From the NCBI GenBank assembly GCA_910578715.1, contig CAJTRL010000061.1:1-24084 (forward strand): DNA of 24,084 nucleotides. Direction: 5' to 3'. Positions 7,555 through 14,126 of this stretch are shown here, one piece after another (position 1 is the first letter of the stretch; each line of letters starts with the position of its first letter). Under the pieces are notes generated by a model. That model was not told the origin of the DNA, did not search any database, and saw nothing but the letters and a program-made list of their open reading frames with translations. The stretch is from an uncultured Lachnospiraceae bacterium. GTDB lineage: Bacteria; Bacillota; Clostridia; Lachnospirales; Lachnospiraceae. Both the position numbers and the translations under genes were made by a program.

Positions 7555-7689
7555 TTACCGGTTCACGAAAACCGATGGACAATCCGAATAAAATACGGAG
7601 GCCATTTCATGATTTCCCACTTTGTTCTGTTTTGCACTGAATCCGAATCCGGACTCTTTTATCCGCTCTAACTCAAAACGTGTAAACAT
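7555..7689 (-). CDS. Leader peptide ORF (44 aa) upstream of the ABC exporter pair
   Basis: Starts MFTRFELERIKESGFGFSAK and ends SVFVNR. GGAGG lies 8 nt before ATG 7689, the best-spaced ribosome site in this part of the window; an alternative ATG at 7695 is only 2 nt away. It follows a near-perfect promoter by about 50 nt and precedes an intrinsic terminator by about 105 nt. In layout it resembles bmrB, the 54-codon leader of Bacillus subtilis bmrCD, where drug-stalled ribosomes relieve termination. No similarity to a protein family is recognised, so a regulatory translated leader is the best reading; a small functional protein is not excluded. No signal peptide or membrane span is seen. Confidence 0.6.
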   Translation of the reverse strand: MFTRFELERIKESGFGFSAKQNKVGNHEMASVFYSDCPSVFVNR

Positions 7690-7747
7690 ACTCATGACCT
7701 CCTTTCCTAAAATTCTAAAAATCTTGTTTATCTGCAACGTACTTGCT

Positions 7748-7776
7748 ATCATAAAGGATTATGATGGAAAAGTCAA
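7748..7776 (-). promoter_or_regulatory. Strong sigma-A promoter of the ABC exporter leader
   Basis: Minus-strand TTGACT (7771-7776) and TATGAT (7748-7753) are spaced by exactly 17 bp. Transcription would start near 7741, giving a leader of about 365 nt before the exporter ATG. Confidence 0.75.
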
Positions 7777-7812
7777 CCACTCTTTTCCAAAAAACAAAAA
7801 ATTGTTTCAACT

Positions 7813-7985
7813 GGGGCGAGGTGCGGTATGGGAGGGGCGTGCCATGTATTCCATAAGGCACCCCTATGAGGATGTCGGTACTTGGCGAAGTCCTTTTGAG
7901 CCTAGTACCGCAACGCCCGAAGTGGAGCGAAAGCGCGGTGCCGTTGGAATACATGGCACGCCCCTCCCATACCGCACCTCGCCCC
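7813..7985. repeat. Inverted-repeat structured element, copy A
   Basis: Arms 7813-7853 and 7945-7985 are perfectly complementary over 41 bp. Inside, GGCACC and GGTGCC add a further stem. A 10-bp stem with one mismatch, GGTACTTGGC (7877-7886) with GCCTAGTACC (7900-7909), follows, then a hairpin GC-GAAA-GC (7927-7934) with a GNRA loop. The right arm ends 8 bp from the stop codon of the GH13 gene (minus strand), so the element begins the 3' UTR of that gene and may act as a terminator or stability element. There is no protein coding and no target-site duplication that I can see. It belongs to a family with copies B, C and D. Confidence 0.85.
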
Positions 7986-7993
7986 GCTTTTCT

Positions 7994-9304
7994 TTATTTC
8001 TCCATCTTCCAGAAAGCCGCGCTGTACGGCTTAAGTTCGCTTCCTCCGCCAAAGTCATGTTTTTCCCCGCTGATTAAGTCAACCGCCATGCCGCATCCCG
8101 CGTCAAAATGCGCCGTATAGCTTTCGCTGTCCGCATTGATGGCAACGAGGACGCGCTCGTTTTCCGATTTTCTTTCAAAAATGCACTGTTTATTGGTCAG
8201 GACAACGGAACGGAATGCGCCGTAGTTTAAAGCCTCCGATTCCTTTTTTGCCTCCGCCAGCGCATGAATAAAGTCACACAGCTCATTCCACTCCGGCTCC
8301 GCAAAGCAGGCCCGTAACGCCGGGTCGCCTTCGCTCTTATGTGCCTTCGCTCCCCACTCACTGCCATAATATACACAGGGAATCCCCGGCATGCCGAAGC
8401 AGAGCGCATAAATCAGCGGCAGATGCTTCTCATTGGTCAGAATGCTCGCGATTCTCGTCACATCATGGTTATCCACAAAGGAAAACATATGCTTTCCACG
8501 GTACAATGTCCAGTTCTCCGGACCGAACTGCCGCAGCAGCGAATGGATGATTTCAAACATATTCATGCTGTTAAAGCTGGAAAACAGCCCTTTATAGCAT
8601 TCATAATTCGTAACGGAATGCAGCATGTCATCGTTCATCCACTGATTATAATCGCCGTGCAGCGTTTCCCCAAGCAGAAAGAAATCCGGTTTCAGGCCGT
8701 TGCAAAAGCCGCGCAGTCTGCGCAGAAAATCTTTATCGAGGCAGTACGCCACGTCCAGTCTCAGCCCGTCGATATCAAACTCCTCCACCCAGCCCTTTAT
8801 GCTGTCGAAAATATGGCTGATAACGTCCTCATGGCGCAGATTCAGTTTCACCAAATCGTAGTTGCCTTCCCATCCTTCATACCACAGGCCGTCGTTATAA
8901 TTGGAATTGCCGTCAAAACTGATATGAAACCAGTCTTTGTAAGGAGAATCCCACCGCTTCTGTAAAACGTCCTGAAAAGCCCAGAATCCTCTTCCCACAT
9001 GATTGAATACGCCGTCCAGAACCACTTTGATGCCATTCTCATGCAGATTTTGGCAGACTTGCGCAAAATCTTCATTCGTTCCGAGACGGCAGTCTATCTT
9101 ATGATAGTCCCTCGTATTATAGCCATGCGTATCGGACTCAAATACCGGGGAAAAATAAACCGCGTTGATTCCCAGCTGCTTCATATGCGGAATCCATTCG
9201 TTCACCTTCTGTATCCGGGATTCCAATACGCCGTCATTCTCAAAAGGCGCTCCACAGAATCCCAGCGGATATATTTGATAAAAAACACTTTCATAAGCCC
9301 ACAT
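7994..9304 (-). CDS. GH13 alpha-amylase family enzyme, cytoplasmic
   Basis: A 436-aa (beta/alpha)8-barrel glycoside hydrolase of family GH13, predicted to hydrolyse alpha-1,4-glucosidic bonds in maltodextrins or cyclodextrins taken up by the cell. Conserved region I is DGVFNH (97-102). Region II, GLRLDVAY, holds the nucleophile D184 and R182. Region III, LGETLHGD, holds acid/base E213. Region IV, FVDNHD, holds H280 and D281. A short C-terminal beta domain follows. There is no signal peptide and no starch-binding or N-terminal domain. This compact form fits intracellular maltogenic or neopullulanase-like enzymes, but the exact specificity cannot be fixed. The start has AGAGGA about 7 nt upstream. 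An extended -10 promoter lies at 9362-9370. It is transcribed alone, divergent from nfo, with element A directly behind it. Confidence 0.92.
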   Translation of the reverse strand: MWAYESVFYQIYPLGFCGAPFENDGVLESRIQKVNEWIPHMKQLGINAVYFSPVFESDTHGYNTRDYHKIDCRLGTNEDFAQVCQNLHENGIKVVLDGVFNHVGRGFWAFQDVLQKRWDSPYKDWFHISFDGNSNYNDGLWYEGWEGNYDLVKLNLRHEDVISHIFDSIKGWVEEFDIDGLRLDVAYCLDKDFLRRLRGFCNGLKPDFFLLGETLHGDYNQWMNDDMLHSVTNYECYKGLFSSFNSMNMFEIIHSLLRQFGPENWTLYRGKHMFSFVDNHDVTRIASILTNEKHLPLIYALCFGMPGIPCVYYGSEWGAKAHKSEGDPALRACFAEPEWNELCDFIHALAEAKKESEALNYGAFRSVVLTNKQCIFERKSENERVLVAINADSESYTAHFDAGCGMAVDLISGEKHDFGGGSELKPYSAAFWKMEK

Positions 9305-9361
9305 TCTTTTTTCCTCTTTTCACATTTTCTGATTTGTCTTTTTCTAATTTGCCACGGGAAA

Positions 9362-9370
9362 AGTATAGCA
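9362..9370 (-). promoter_or_regulatory. Extended -10 promoter for the GH13 gene
   Basis: The minus strand reads TGCTATACT, an extended -10 (TGn plus TATACT at 9362-9367). No good -35 hexamer is found at 16-18 bp, as is common for extended -10 promoters. The leader would be about 50 nt. Confidence 0.45.
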
Positions 9371-9449
9371 CATTATGATACAAATAGGAATAAAAAGATT
9401 TATTGACCAGACCAGTATTCTTTTTTTCCAAAATATTTGGTTGACCGAC

Positions 9450-9532
9450 TTATCCACAGCTTTTCTGACGATTTTGTAGGAAAAGCTGCGAAAAAGAGAG
9501 AGAAATCCCCAAAATCCACAGAGTTATCCACA
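9450..9532 (+). promoter_or_regulatory. Cluster of DnaA-box sequences
   Basis: TTATCCACA occurs at 9450-9458 and again at 9524-9532. A degenerate AAATCCACA lies at 9512-9520, exactly 12 bp before the second. All are in the same orientation. Between them is a hairpin, CAGCTTTTC (9457-9465) with GAAAAGCTG (9480-9488). TTATCCACA is the strict DnaA-box consensus. No origin genes are nearby, so regulatory or titration roles are more likely than an origin. Confidence 0.45.
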
Positions 9533-9533
9533 T

Positions 9534-9549
9534 ATGACATGTGTGTCAT
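9534..9549. promoter_or_regulatory. Palindrome, possible operator
   Basis: ATGACA (9534-9539) and TGTCAT (9544-9549) form a 6-bp inverted repeat around TGTG, next to the second DnaA box in the divergent promoter region. The dyad size suits a dimeric regulator, but no regulator is indicated. Confidence 0.3.
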
Positions 9550-9695
9550 CCATTTATGACTCATCCTTCATAGTTAGACAATTCCATCAAAACAGTAAAA
9601 TATTCTATACATTCCACTCCGAAATAGTATAAAATAATAAGAAGAAAGTGTTGGAAGAACATCGTATAAAGATGAAAGAAAGGAAGGTAACACCC

Positions 9696-10547
9696 ATGAT
9701 AAAACTCGGTTCCCATGTCAGCATGAGCGGCAGAGAAATGCTGCTCGCATCCGCAAAAGAGGCGGTTTCTTACGGCGCCGATACCTTCATGGTCTACACC
9801 GGAGCGCCTCAGAACACGAAACGGAAAGACATCTCCGCCCTGATGACAGAGTCGGCCTGGGCCTATATGAAGAGCCATCACATACAGGAATTTGTCGTTC
9901 ATGCGCCTTACATTATCAATTTGGCCAACTCGGTCAATCCTGAAACATGGCAGCTTGCGGTAGAGTTTCTCGCTTTGGAAATAGAGCGCACCAAAGCGAT
10001 GGGCAGTCAGGTTCTGATTCTCCATCCCGGTTCCCATGTGGGCGCCGGCGTAAAGGTCGGTATTGACCGAATCGCTCAAGGGCTGAACGAAGTGCTGACA
10101 GCCGACTCCTGTTATATTGCGTTGGAAACAATGGCCGGAAAAGGCTCTGAAATCGGGCGCAGCTTTGAAGAGCTTGCCGCCATTTACGATAAGGTAACCC
10201 ATAATGGAAAACTGCGCGTATGTCTGGATTTATGCCACTTAAATGACGCCGGATATGATGTAAAAAACGATTTCGACGGTGTCATTGACCGGTTTGATAA
10301 ATTACTTGGAAAGCAAAACGCGGCGGTCATTCACGTCAACGACAGCAAAAATGAATGCGGCGCGGCCAAAGACCGCCATGCCAACATCGGTCAGGGAACA
10401 ATCGGCCTTCCCGCCCTCCGTTATGCCGTACACCATCCCGCTTTCCCCGACCTCCCGAAGATTCTCGAAACGCCCTACATACCGTCCCCCGAAGATGCGG
10501 CCAAAAAAGTCCCGCCCTACAAAGAGGAAATTCAGATGCTGCGGTAG
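9696..10547 (+). CDS. nfo: Endonuclease IV (AP endonuclease)
   Basis: A trinuclear-zinc AP endonuclease (EC 3.1.21.2) that cuts 5' of abasic sites in base-excision repair. The 283-aa length is typical. All nine metal ligands of Escherichia coli Nfo align within a few residues: H69 in HAPY, H110 in HPGSH, E144 in ALETMAGKG, D178 and H181 in CLDLCH, H213 in VIHVNDS, D226 and H228 in KDRHANIGQGT, and E258 in KILETP. The start ATG 9696 (MIKLGSHVSM) is the family start and has GGAAGG about 8 nt upstream; in-frame codons further 5' are not conserved. It is a single gene, divergent from the GH13 gene, and ends in front of repeat element B. No SOS box is seen upstream. Confidence 0.96.
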   Translation: MIKLGSHVSMSGREMLLASAKEAVSYGADTFMVYTGAPQNTKRKDISALMTESAWAYMKSHHIQEFVVHAPYIINLANSVNPETWQLAVEFLALEIERTKAMGSQVLILHPGSHVGAGVKVGIDRIAQGLNEVLTADSCYIALETMAGKGSEIGRSFEELAAIYDKVTHNGKLRVCLDLCHLNDAGYDVKNDFDGVIDRFDKLLGKQNAAVIHVNDSKNECGAAKDRHANIGQGTIGLPALRYAVHHPAFPDLPKILETPYIPSPEDAAKKVPPYKEEIQMLR

Positions 10548-10629
10548 GTTATTTTTCTGCTGAAAGCGGCGGCCGGAGGGCATGGAGGTATGCAGAACAT
10601 AAACGATTACATTCGTGTAAAGTCTCTGT

Positions 10630-10794
10630 AAGGGTGTGGCGCATGTATTCCAAAAGGAGCCCCTTCGAGAATGCCGGTACTTGGCGAAGTATTTTTGAGC
10701 CTAGTACCGATAGCATCAACAGAAAATTTACTTCGTAAATTATCTGTAGTGGAGCGAAAGCGCGGCGACGTTGGAATACATGCGCCACACCCTT
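10630..10794. repeat. Inverted-repeat structured element, copy B
   Basis: Arms 10630-10653 and 10771-10794 are perfectly complementary over 24 bp and share only the inner CATGTATTCCA with copy A. The core stem GGTACTTGGC (10676-10685) with GCCTAGTACC (10699-10708) is identical to copy A. A copy-specific hairpin follows (10720-10746: CAGA, then AATTTAC-TTC-GTAAATT, then TCTG). The GC-GAAA-GC hairpin is kept (10753-10760). It lies between the convergent 3' ends of nfo and the helicase gene and fills most of the 271-bp gap, so a bidirectional terminator role is plausible. Confidence 0.85.
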
Positions 10795-10818
10795 TACGTC
10801 TTCAGCGCATTATATCTT

Positions 10819-13317
10819 TCACAGCCACTCATCCCAGAACCGCTCCACCCTTTTTGCCGCCTGGGATATCGTAATCACCTCATAATTGCTCCATTCACGC
10901 GGGAAAAGCCGCTGATAGGAGGCGTTCAGGAAACGCTCGTCAAGCAGGGCAACGATACCCACGTCATCCATCGTGCGGATAACGCGCCCCGCCGCCTGTA
11001 ATACTTTATTCATGCCCGGATAGCGATAGGCATAGTCGAAGCCGTTCTCACCCCATCCGTCAAAATACTTTTTCAGAATTTCTCTCTCGTTACAAACCTG
11101 GGGCAGACCGGTTCCGACGATAATCGCACCAATCAGACTGTCCTTCTTCAAATCAATCCCTTCGCTGAAAATACCGCCCATCACACAGAAGCCAATCAGA
11201 ATCTTTTCATCCTCTTCCTCGATATCCATATGAATCACTTCCGATAAGTCAAAGTCCTCATTTCCGATAAAGCGCCCAAGAAACTCTTCCCTGGAGCGCT
11301 CGTTCATATAATCTTCCTGGAGAATGCACTCCATCTGCCCGGTAGCAAAATATTCCATGAAGCAGTTATACACCTGTCTTAAAAAGGCGTGGGAAGGGAA
11401 AAAAACCATATAATTTCCATGCCTGTTTTTTACGATTTCATGGATATAGGAGGCGATATTGTAATATTCCATTTCGCTCCGTCTCGTGTATTTGCTCGTC
11501 ACATCGCTCCCGATATAGAGTCCTCTTTTTTCCGGCCTGAAAACGGACTTCGCATAGACCTCATAATCTCCTTCTTCCGCACCCAGCAGCGTCTTGTAAT
11601 ACTGAATCGGCAGAAGCGTGGCGGAAAAAAGAATCGTACTGCGTCCACGCATCATACATTCCTGTAAATTCTTCGAAGGGTTGACGCAGAACAGCTTCAA
11701 AATAAAGCTCCCGTCCGATTCCATCTCGGAATAAGTCACATAATTTTCATCCACAAGCTCATATATGCTTAAAAAATGAGACACCTCGAAGTAAAATTCC
11801 AGAACCGCCTTCCGCACCGGGCTTTCTTCGTTATCTTCCAGATAATCCTCCATGGCGCTGTTCAGCCGGCCGAGCGCCAGCGCAAAAGAAGAAATGGAGG
11901 TCTCCACCCGGTACCCTTCGCATTCCTTTTTTAACGCAAGCATTTCCTTATTGCACCGCTCGAGCTGCTTCACCAATGCGGGAGCCTGTTCCTTCACTTC
12001 CTTTTTCAGCTGTAAAAAATCTTCCTTGCGCAGAACCGCGCTGTACATCTCCCGGCCCCGCTCCACCAGATTATGCGCCTCATCAATCAGAAACAGATAT
12101 TCCCCGCTGTTCCCTTCCGCAAAAAAACGCTGTAAATACACATGCGGGTCAAATACATAATTATAATCGCAGATAACCGCATCCGAAAAAAGACTCATAT
12201 CAAGGCACATTTCAAAAGGACAGACCCGGTATTTGAGCGCAAATTCCTCTATCTTTTCCCTGTGGAAACTGTCGGACTGCGTCAGAAGCGCATACATGGC
12301 CTCGTTGATTCGGTCATAGTGTCCTTTGGCATAGGGACAGGCTTCCGGATTACATTCCATCTCTTCCTGAAAACAGATTTTCTCCTTTGCCGTCAGAATC
12401 ACCGTTTTAAACTGAAGCCCATGATTCCGCAATAGCTGAAACGTGTCCTCCGCGACCGTTCTCGTTATCGTTTTGGCCGTCAGATAAAAAATTTTCTCCA
12501 AAAGTCCCTCTCCGACCGCCTTTACCGCCGGAAAAACCGTGGAAATCGTCTTTCCGACACCTGTCGGCGCTTCGATAAACAGCTTCCGTTTATGATAAAT
12601 CGTCCGGTACACATAGGAAGCCAGTTCCTTCTGTCCTTCCCGGTATTCAAAGGGAAATGACAATGCCTTGATGGAAGCCTGTCTGACTTCTTCCCATGCA
12701 AAACGGTAGTCCGTCCATTTTTTGTACTGCTCCATCACGCTGTCAAACCATGCCTGTAACTCTTCAAGCGTATAGTTATAGTGGAAATAACGAAGTTCTG
12801 CGCCGCTCAAATCTGCCATATCGGCCATTTCCAGCTGGCAGTAAGTCATTCTGACGCCAATGGACTGCAGTCCGTTCTGCACCGCATAAATATAGGCATA
12901 GCATTTTGCCTGTGCGAGATGTACCGGAACGGCTTCTTTCATCTTTGCCAGGTCATGATAGGTGCCTTTGATTTCGTCAATCGTCACGGAAACGCGCTTC
13001 GATACAGAATCAGGTGCAGAATCCGATGCAGAATCGGTTCCTTTTTCTTCTGTCATCTCTTTTTCTTCTATAATAGTATTTTCTGCTATAATAATACCGT
13101 CCGCCCGGCCTTCGATGAGGACGTCATACTTCTCCGTTTCATACCGGTAACGCAGACTGACTTCCGCATGATAATCCGCGCCCATTTTCCGCTGTATCAT
13201 CCGATGAATACGGCCGCCCGCCTGCATGGCGTCCGGTGAAGAAGCCCGTCTGTTATCGATATCGCCGGAGCGCAGAATAAATTCCACCAGACTTCTGACC
13301 GAAATCCGAATTTCCAT
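10819..13317 (-). CDS. XPD/DinG-like Fe-S helicase with N-terminal PD-(D/E)XK nuclease domain
   Basis: An 832-aa superfamily 2 DNA helicase of the DinG/Rad3 (XPD) group, predicted 5'-to-3', fused to a Cas4/RecB-like nuclease module. Nuclease residues are H38 in GRIHRM, D73 in GRADG, E115 and K117 in DEIKGTY, and Q136...Y140 in QAKCYAYIYA. The helicase has Walker A EAPTGVGKT (249-257), a four-cysteine Fe-S insert (C315, C322, C327 and C366 or C371), DEAH (412-415) and a C-terminal motif QAAGRVIRT. Residues 80-110 are a Glu/Lys- and SDSASDSAPDS-rich linker encoded by 12-nt repeats. ATG 13317 is chosen because AAAGG lies upstream and the domain starts here; codons further 5' run into repeat element C. 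It is likely involved in repair or recombination intermediate processing. No CRISPR context and no SOS box are seen nearby. Confidence 0.88.
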   Translation of the reverse strand: MEIRISVRSLVEFILRSGDIDNRRASSPDAMQAGGRIHRMIQRKMGADYHAEVSLRYRYETEKYDVLIEGRADGIIIAENTIIEEKEMTEEKGTDSASDSAPDSVSKRVSVTIDEIKGTYHDLAKMKEAVPVHLAQAKCYAYIYAVQNGLQSIGVRMTYCQLEMADMADLSGAELRYFHYNYTLEELQAWFDSVMEQYKKWTDYRFAWEEVRQASIKALSFPFEYREGQKELASYVYRTIYHKRKLFIEAPTGVGKTISTVFPAVKAVGEGLLEKIFYLTAKTITRTVAEDTFQLLRNHGLQFKTVILTAKEKICFQEEMECNPEACPYAKGHYDRINEAMYALLTQSDSFHREKIEEFALKYRVCPFEMCLDMSLFSDAVICDYNYVFDPHVYLQRFFAEGNSGEYLFLIDEAHNLVERGREMYSAVLRKEDFLQLKKEVKEQAPALVKQLERCNKEMLALKKECEGYRVETSISSFALALGRLNSAMEDYLEDNEESPVRKAVLEFYFEVSHFLSIYELVDENYVTYSEMESDGSFILKLFCVNPSKNLQECMMRGRSTILFSATLLPIQYYKTLLGAEEGDYEVYAKSVFRPEKRGLYIGSDVTSKYTRRSEMEYYNIASYIHEIVKNRHGNYMVFFPSHAFLRQVYNCFMEYFATGQMECILQEDYMNERSREEFLGRFIGNEDFDLSEVIHMDIEEEDEKILIGFCVMGGIFSEGIDLKKDSLIGAIIVGTGLPQVCNEREILKKYFDGWGENGFDYAYRYPGMNKVLQAAGRVIRTMDDVGIVALLDERFLNASYQRLFPREWSNYEVITISQAAKRVERFWDEWL
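13001..13036 (-). repeat. 12-nt tandem repeat inside the helicase gene
   Basis: Three imperfect 12-nt units with a shared CAGAATC core encode the SDSASDSAPDSV part of the linker between the first nuclease strands and the EIK motif. Being a multiple of three, the repeat can change copy number without frameshift. Confidence 0.6.
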
Positions 13318-13353
13318 AAAAAGCGTTTCCTTTCTTTCTCTATCATTACGATG

Positions 13354-13532
13354 TGGGATTGCCGCGCCACCCACAGCAGCATGATTTCTCTGGCGGTGGC
13401 CCTGGAAAGGCGCCGGTCCTTAGTGAAAAAGGCGCTCTGCGCCTTTTGAACTTAGTACCGCTGCTGCCTTTCGCGGAGCGGGAGCGTGCCACCAAAGAGA
13501 AACATGCTGCTGCGGGTGGCGCGGCAATCCCA
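13354..13532. repeat. Inverted-repeat structured element, copy C
   Basis: Arms 13354-13383 and 13503-13532 are complementary over 30 bp with one exception, which is A-C on the plus strand and G-U on the minus strand. A second stem pairs TTTCTCT plus GGTGGC with their complements near 13385-13400 and 13488-13502. The core is divergent but recognisable: GGTCCTTAGT and ACTTAGTACC flank a perfect 9-bp hairpin, AAAAGGCGC-TCT-GCGCCTTTT (13427-13447). The last hairpin has loop GGGA instead of GAAA (GAGCGGGAGCG, 13476-13486). The element lies between the terminator of the HPr-like gene and the start of the helicase gene, so it falls in the 5' region of the helicase. Confidence 0.8.
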
Positions 13533-13552
13533 TACCAGCACATTATTTAAAC

Positions 13553-13596
13553 AAAAAACTCCCTACTAAGATAGTACGCTATCTTAAATAGGGAGT
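13553..13596 (-). terminator. Intrinsic terminator of the HPr-like gene
   Basis: On the minus strand ACTCCCTA...AAGATAG-type arms (13559-13574 with 13579-13596) form a long hairpin with a 4-nt loop and one small internal mismatch. Six T follow (plus-strand A at 13553-13558). It sits about 60 bp after the stop of the HPr-like gene. Confidence 0.85.
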
Positions 13597-13657
13597 CAAT
13601 AAAAGCATCCGCTTAGTATTCCTCTTTACACAGTCCGCATGACCGTTCCGCGCGTCT

Positions 13658-13888
13658 TTAGCATGCTACTGCAAATTTCTGAAGGTACTGGTCAAATTCT
13701 CTGTCGTAACCGTTACAGGTTACCGTCAGAATCTGGTCGAAGTTCAGCCCGAATACACCAAGTATGGATTTGGCATCTACTATGAAACTGTTGTAGGAAA
13801 TATCTACATCGAACATACACTTGGTAGCTGCTGATACAAATTCTCTTACTTCATCCGGTCTTAACTTAATTCTGTGTTGCATCATCAT
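13658..13888 (-). CDS. HPr-like protein lacking the phospho-histidine
   Basis: A 76-aa single-domain protein aligning along its whole length with HPr, the phosphocarrier of the sugar PTS. In HPr the active site reads IHARP with His15; here it is IKLRP, so the histidine is Lys8, while the following arginine (R10) is kept. The regulatory serine region is preserved: DAKSILGVFGL with S41 corresponds to NLKSIMGVMSL with Ser46 of HPr. It therefore cannot carry PTS phosphate but could be a target of HPr kinase. This resembles Crh, which has Gln in place of His15 and works with CcpA in catabolite repression. Three ATGs follow AGGAGGG (13894-13900) at 5, 8 and 11 nt; the first is used here and the second is best spaced. 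It has its own promoter and terminator. Confidence 0.75.
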   Translation of the reverse strand: MMMQHRIKLRPDEVREFVSAATKCMFDVDISYNSFIVDAKSILGVFGLNFDQILTVTCNGYDREFDQYLQKFAVAC

Positions 13889-13960
13889 AAACACCCTCCT
13901 TTTTTGGTTTTCTTTGCTGCAATCCGGTAGGAAATCGTTTTCCTTTCACTTGTTGAGATG

Positions 13961-13988
13961 ATTATACTCCATTCATTCCATTTGTAAA
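13961..13988 (-). promoter_or_regulatory. Sigma-A promoter of the HPr-like gene
   Basis: Minus-strand TTTACA (13983-13988) and TATAAT (13961-13966) are separated by 16 bp. The 5' UTR would be about 65-70 nt. The rest of 13989-14126 shows no gene and no convincing terminator. Confidence 0.65.
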
Positions 13989-14126
13989 GCACGAATTATT
14001 GTCTTTAAAGGTTCGACAATTTCTTCAATTTGACATTCTGCCAAATATGCGCCCACCGGCACTTTTTTCTTTGTCGATTATGTCAATTATTCATTCACGG
14101 CTTTATCGGAAGAAAGCGCATTTTTT

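Larger units (their letters stand above)
9305..9695. other. Divergent intergenic region (GH13 / nfo)
   Basis: 391 bp without a gene. It holds an extended -10 promoter for the GH13 gene (9362-9370), two perfect DnaA boxes and one degenerate box (9450-9532), a 9-bp stem hairpin (9457-9488) and a small palindrome (9534-9549). Several AT-rich -10-like hexamers lie before nfo (around 9601-9636), none with a convincing -35. The nfo ribosome site is at the right end. Confidence 0.6.

Noticed and set aside
8469..8477. Third perfect DnaA box (TTATCCACA) inside the GH13 gene
   Set aside because: It is the reverse of codons for the invariant VDN part of conserved region IV, so coding constraint explains it.
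13311..13335. CcpA cre site near the helicase start (GGAAACGCTTTTTA)
   Set aside because: It misses a conserved first T and part of the right half-site, and the gene is not a carbon-catabolism gene.
7813..13545. Inverted-repeat elements as insertion sequences with target duplications
   Set aside because: No transposase is encoded and no flanking direct repeats were found at the three complete copies; described as a repeat family instead.
13992..14126. Terminator behind the DUF4130 gene
   Set aside because: Only a 5-bp GCTTT/AAAGC stem without a U-run is present, so it is not supported.
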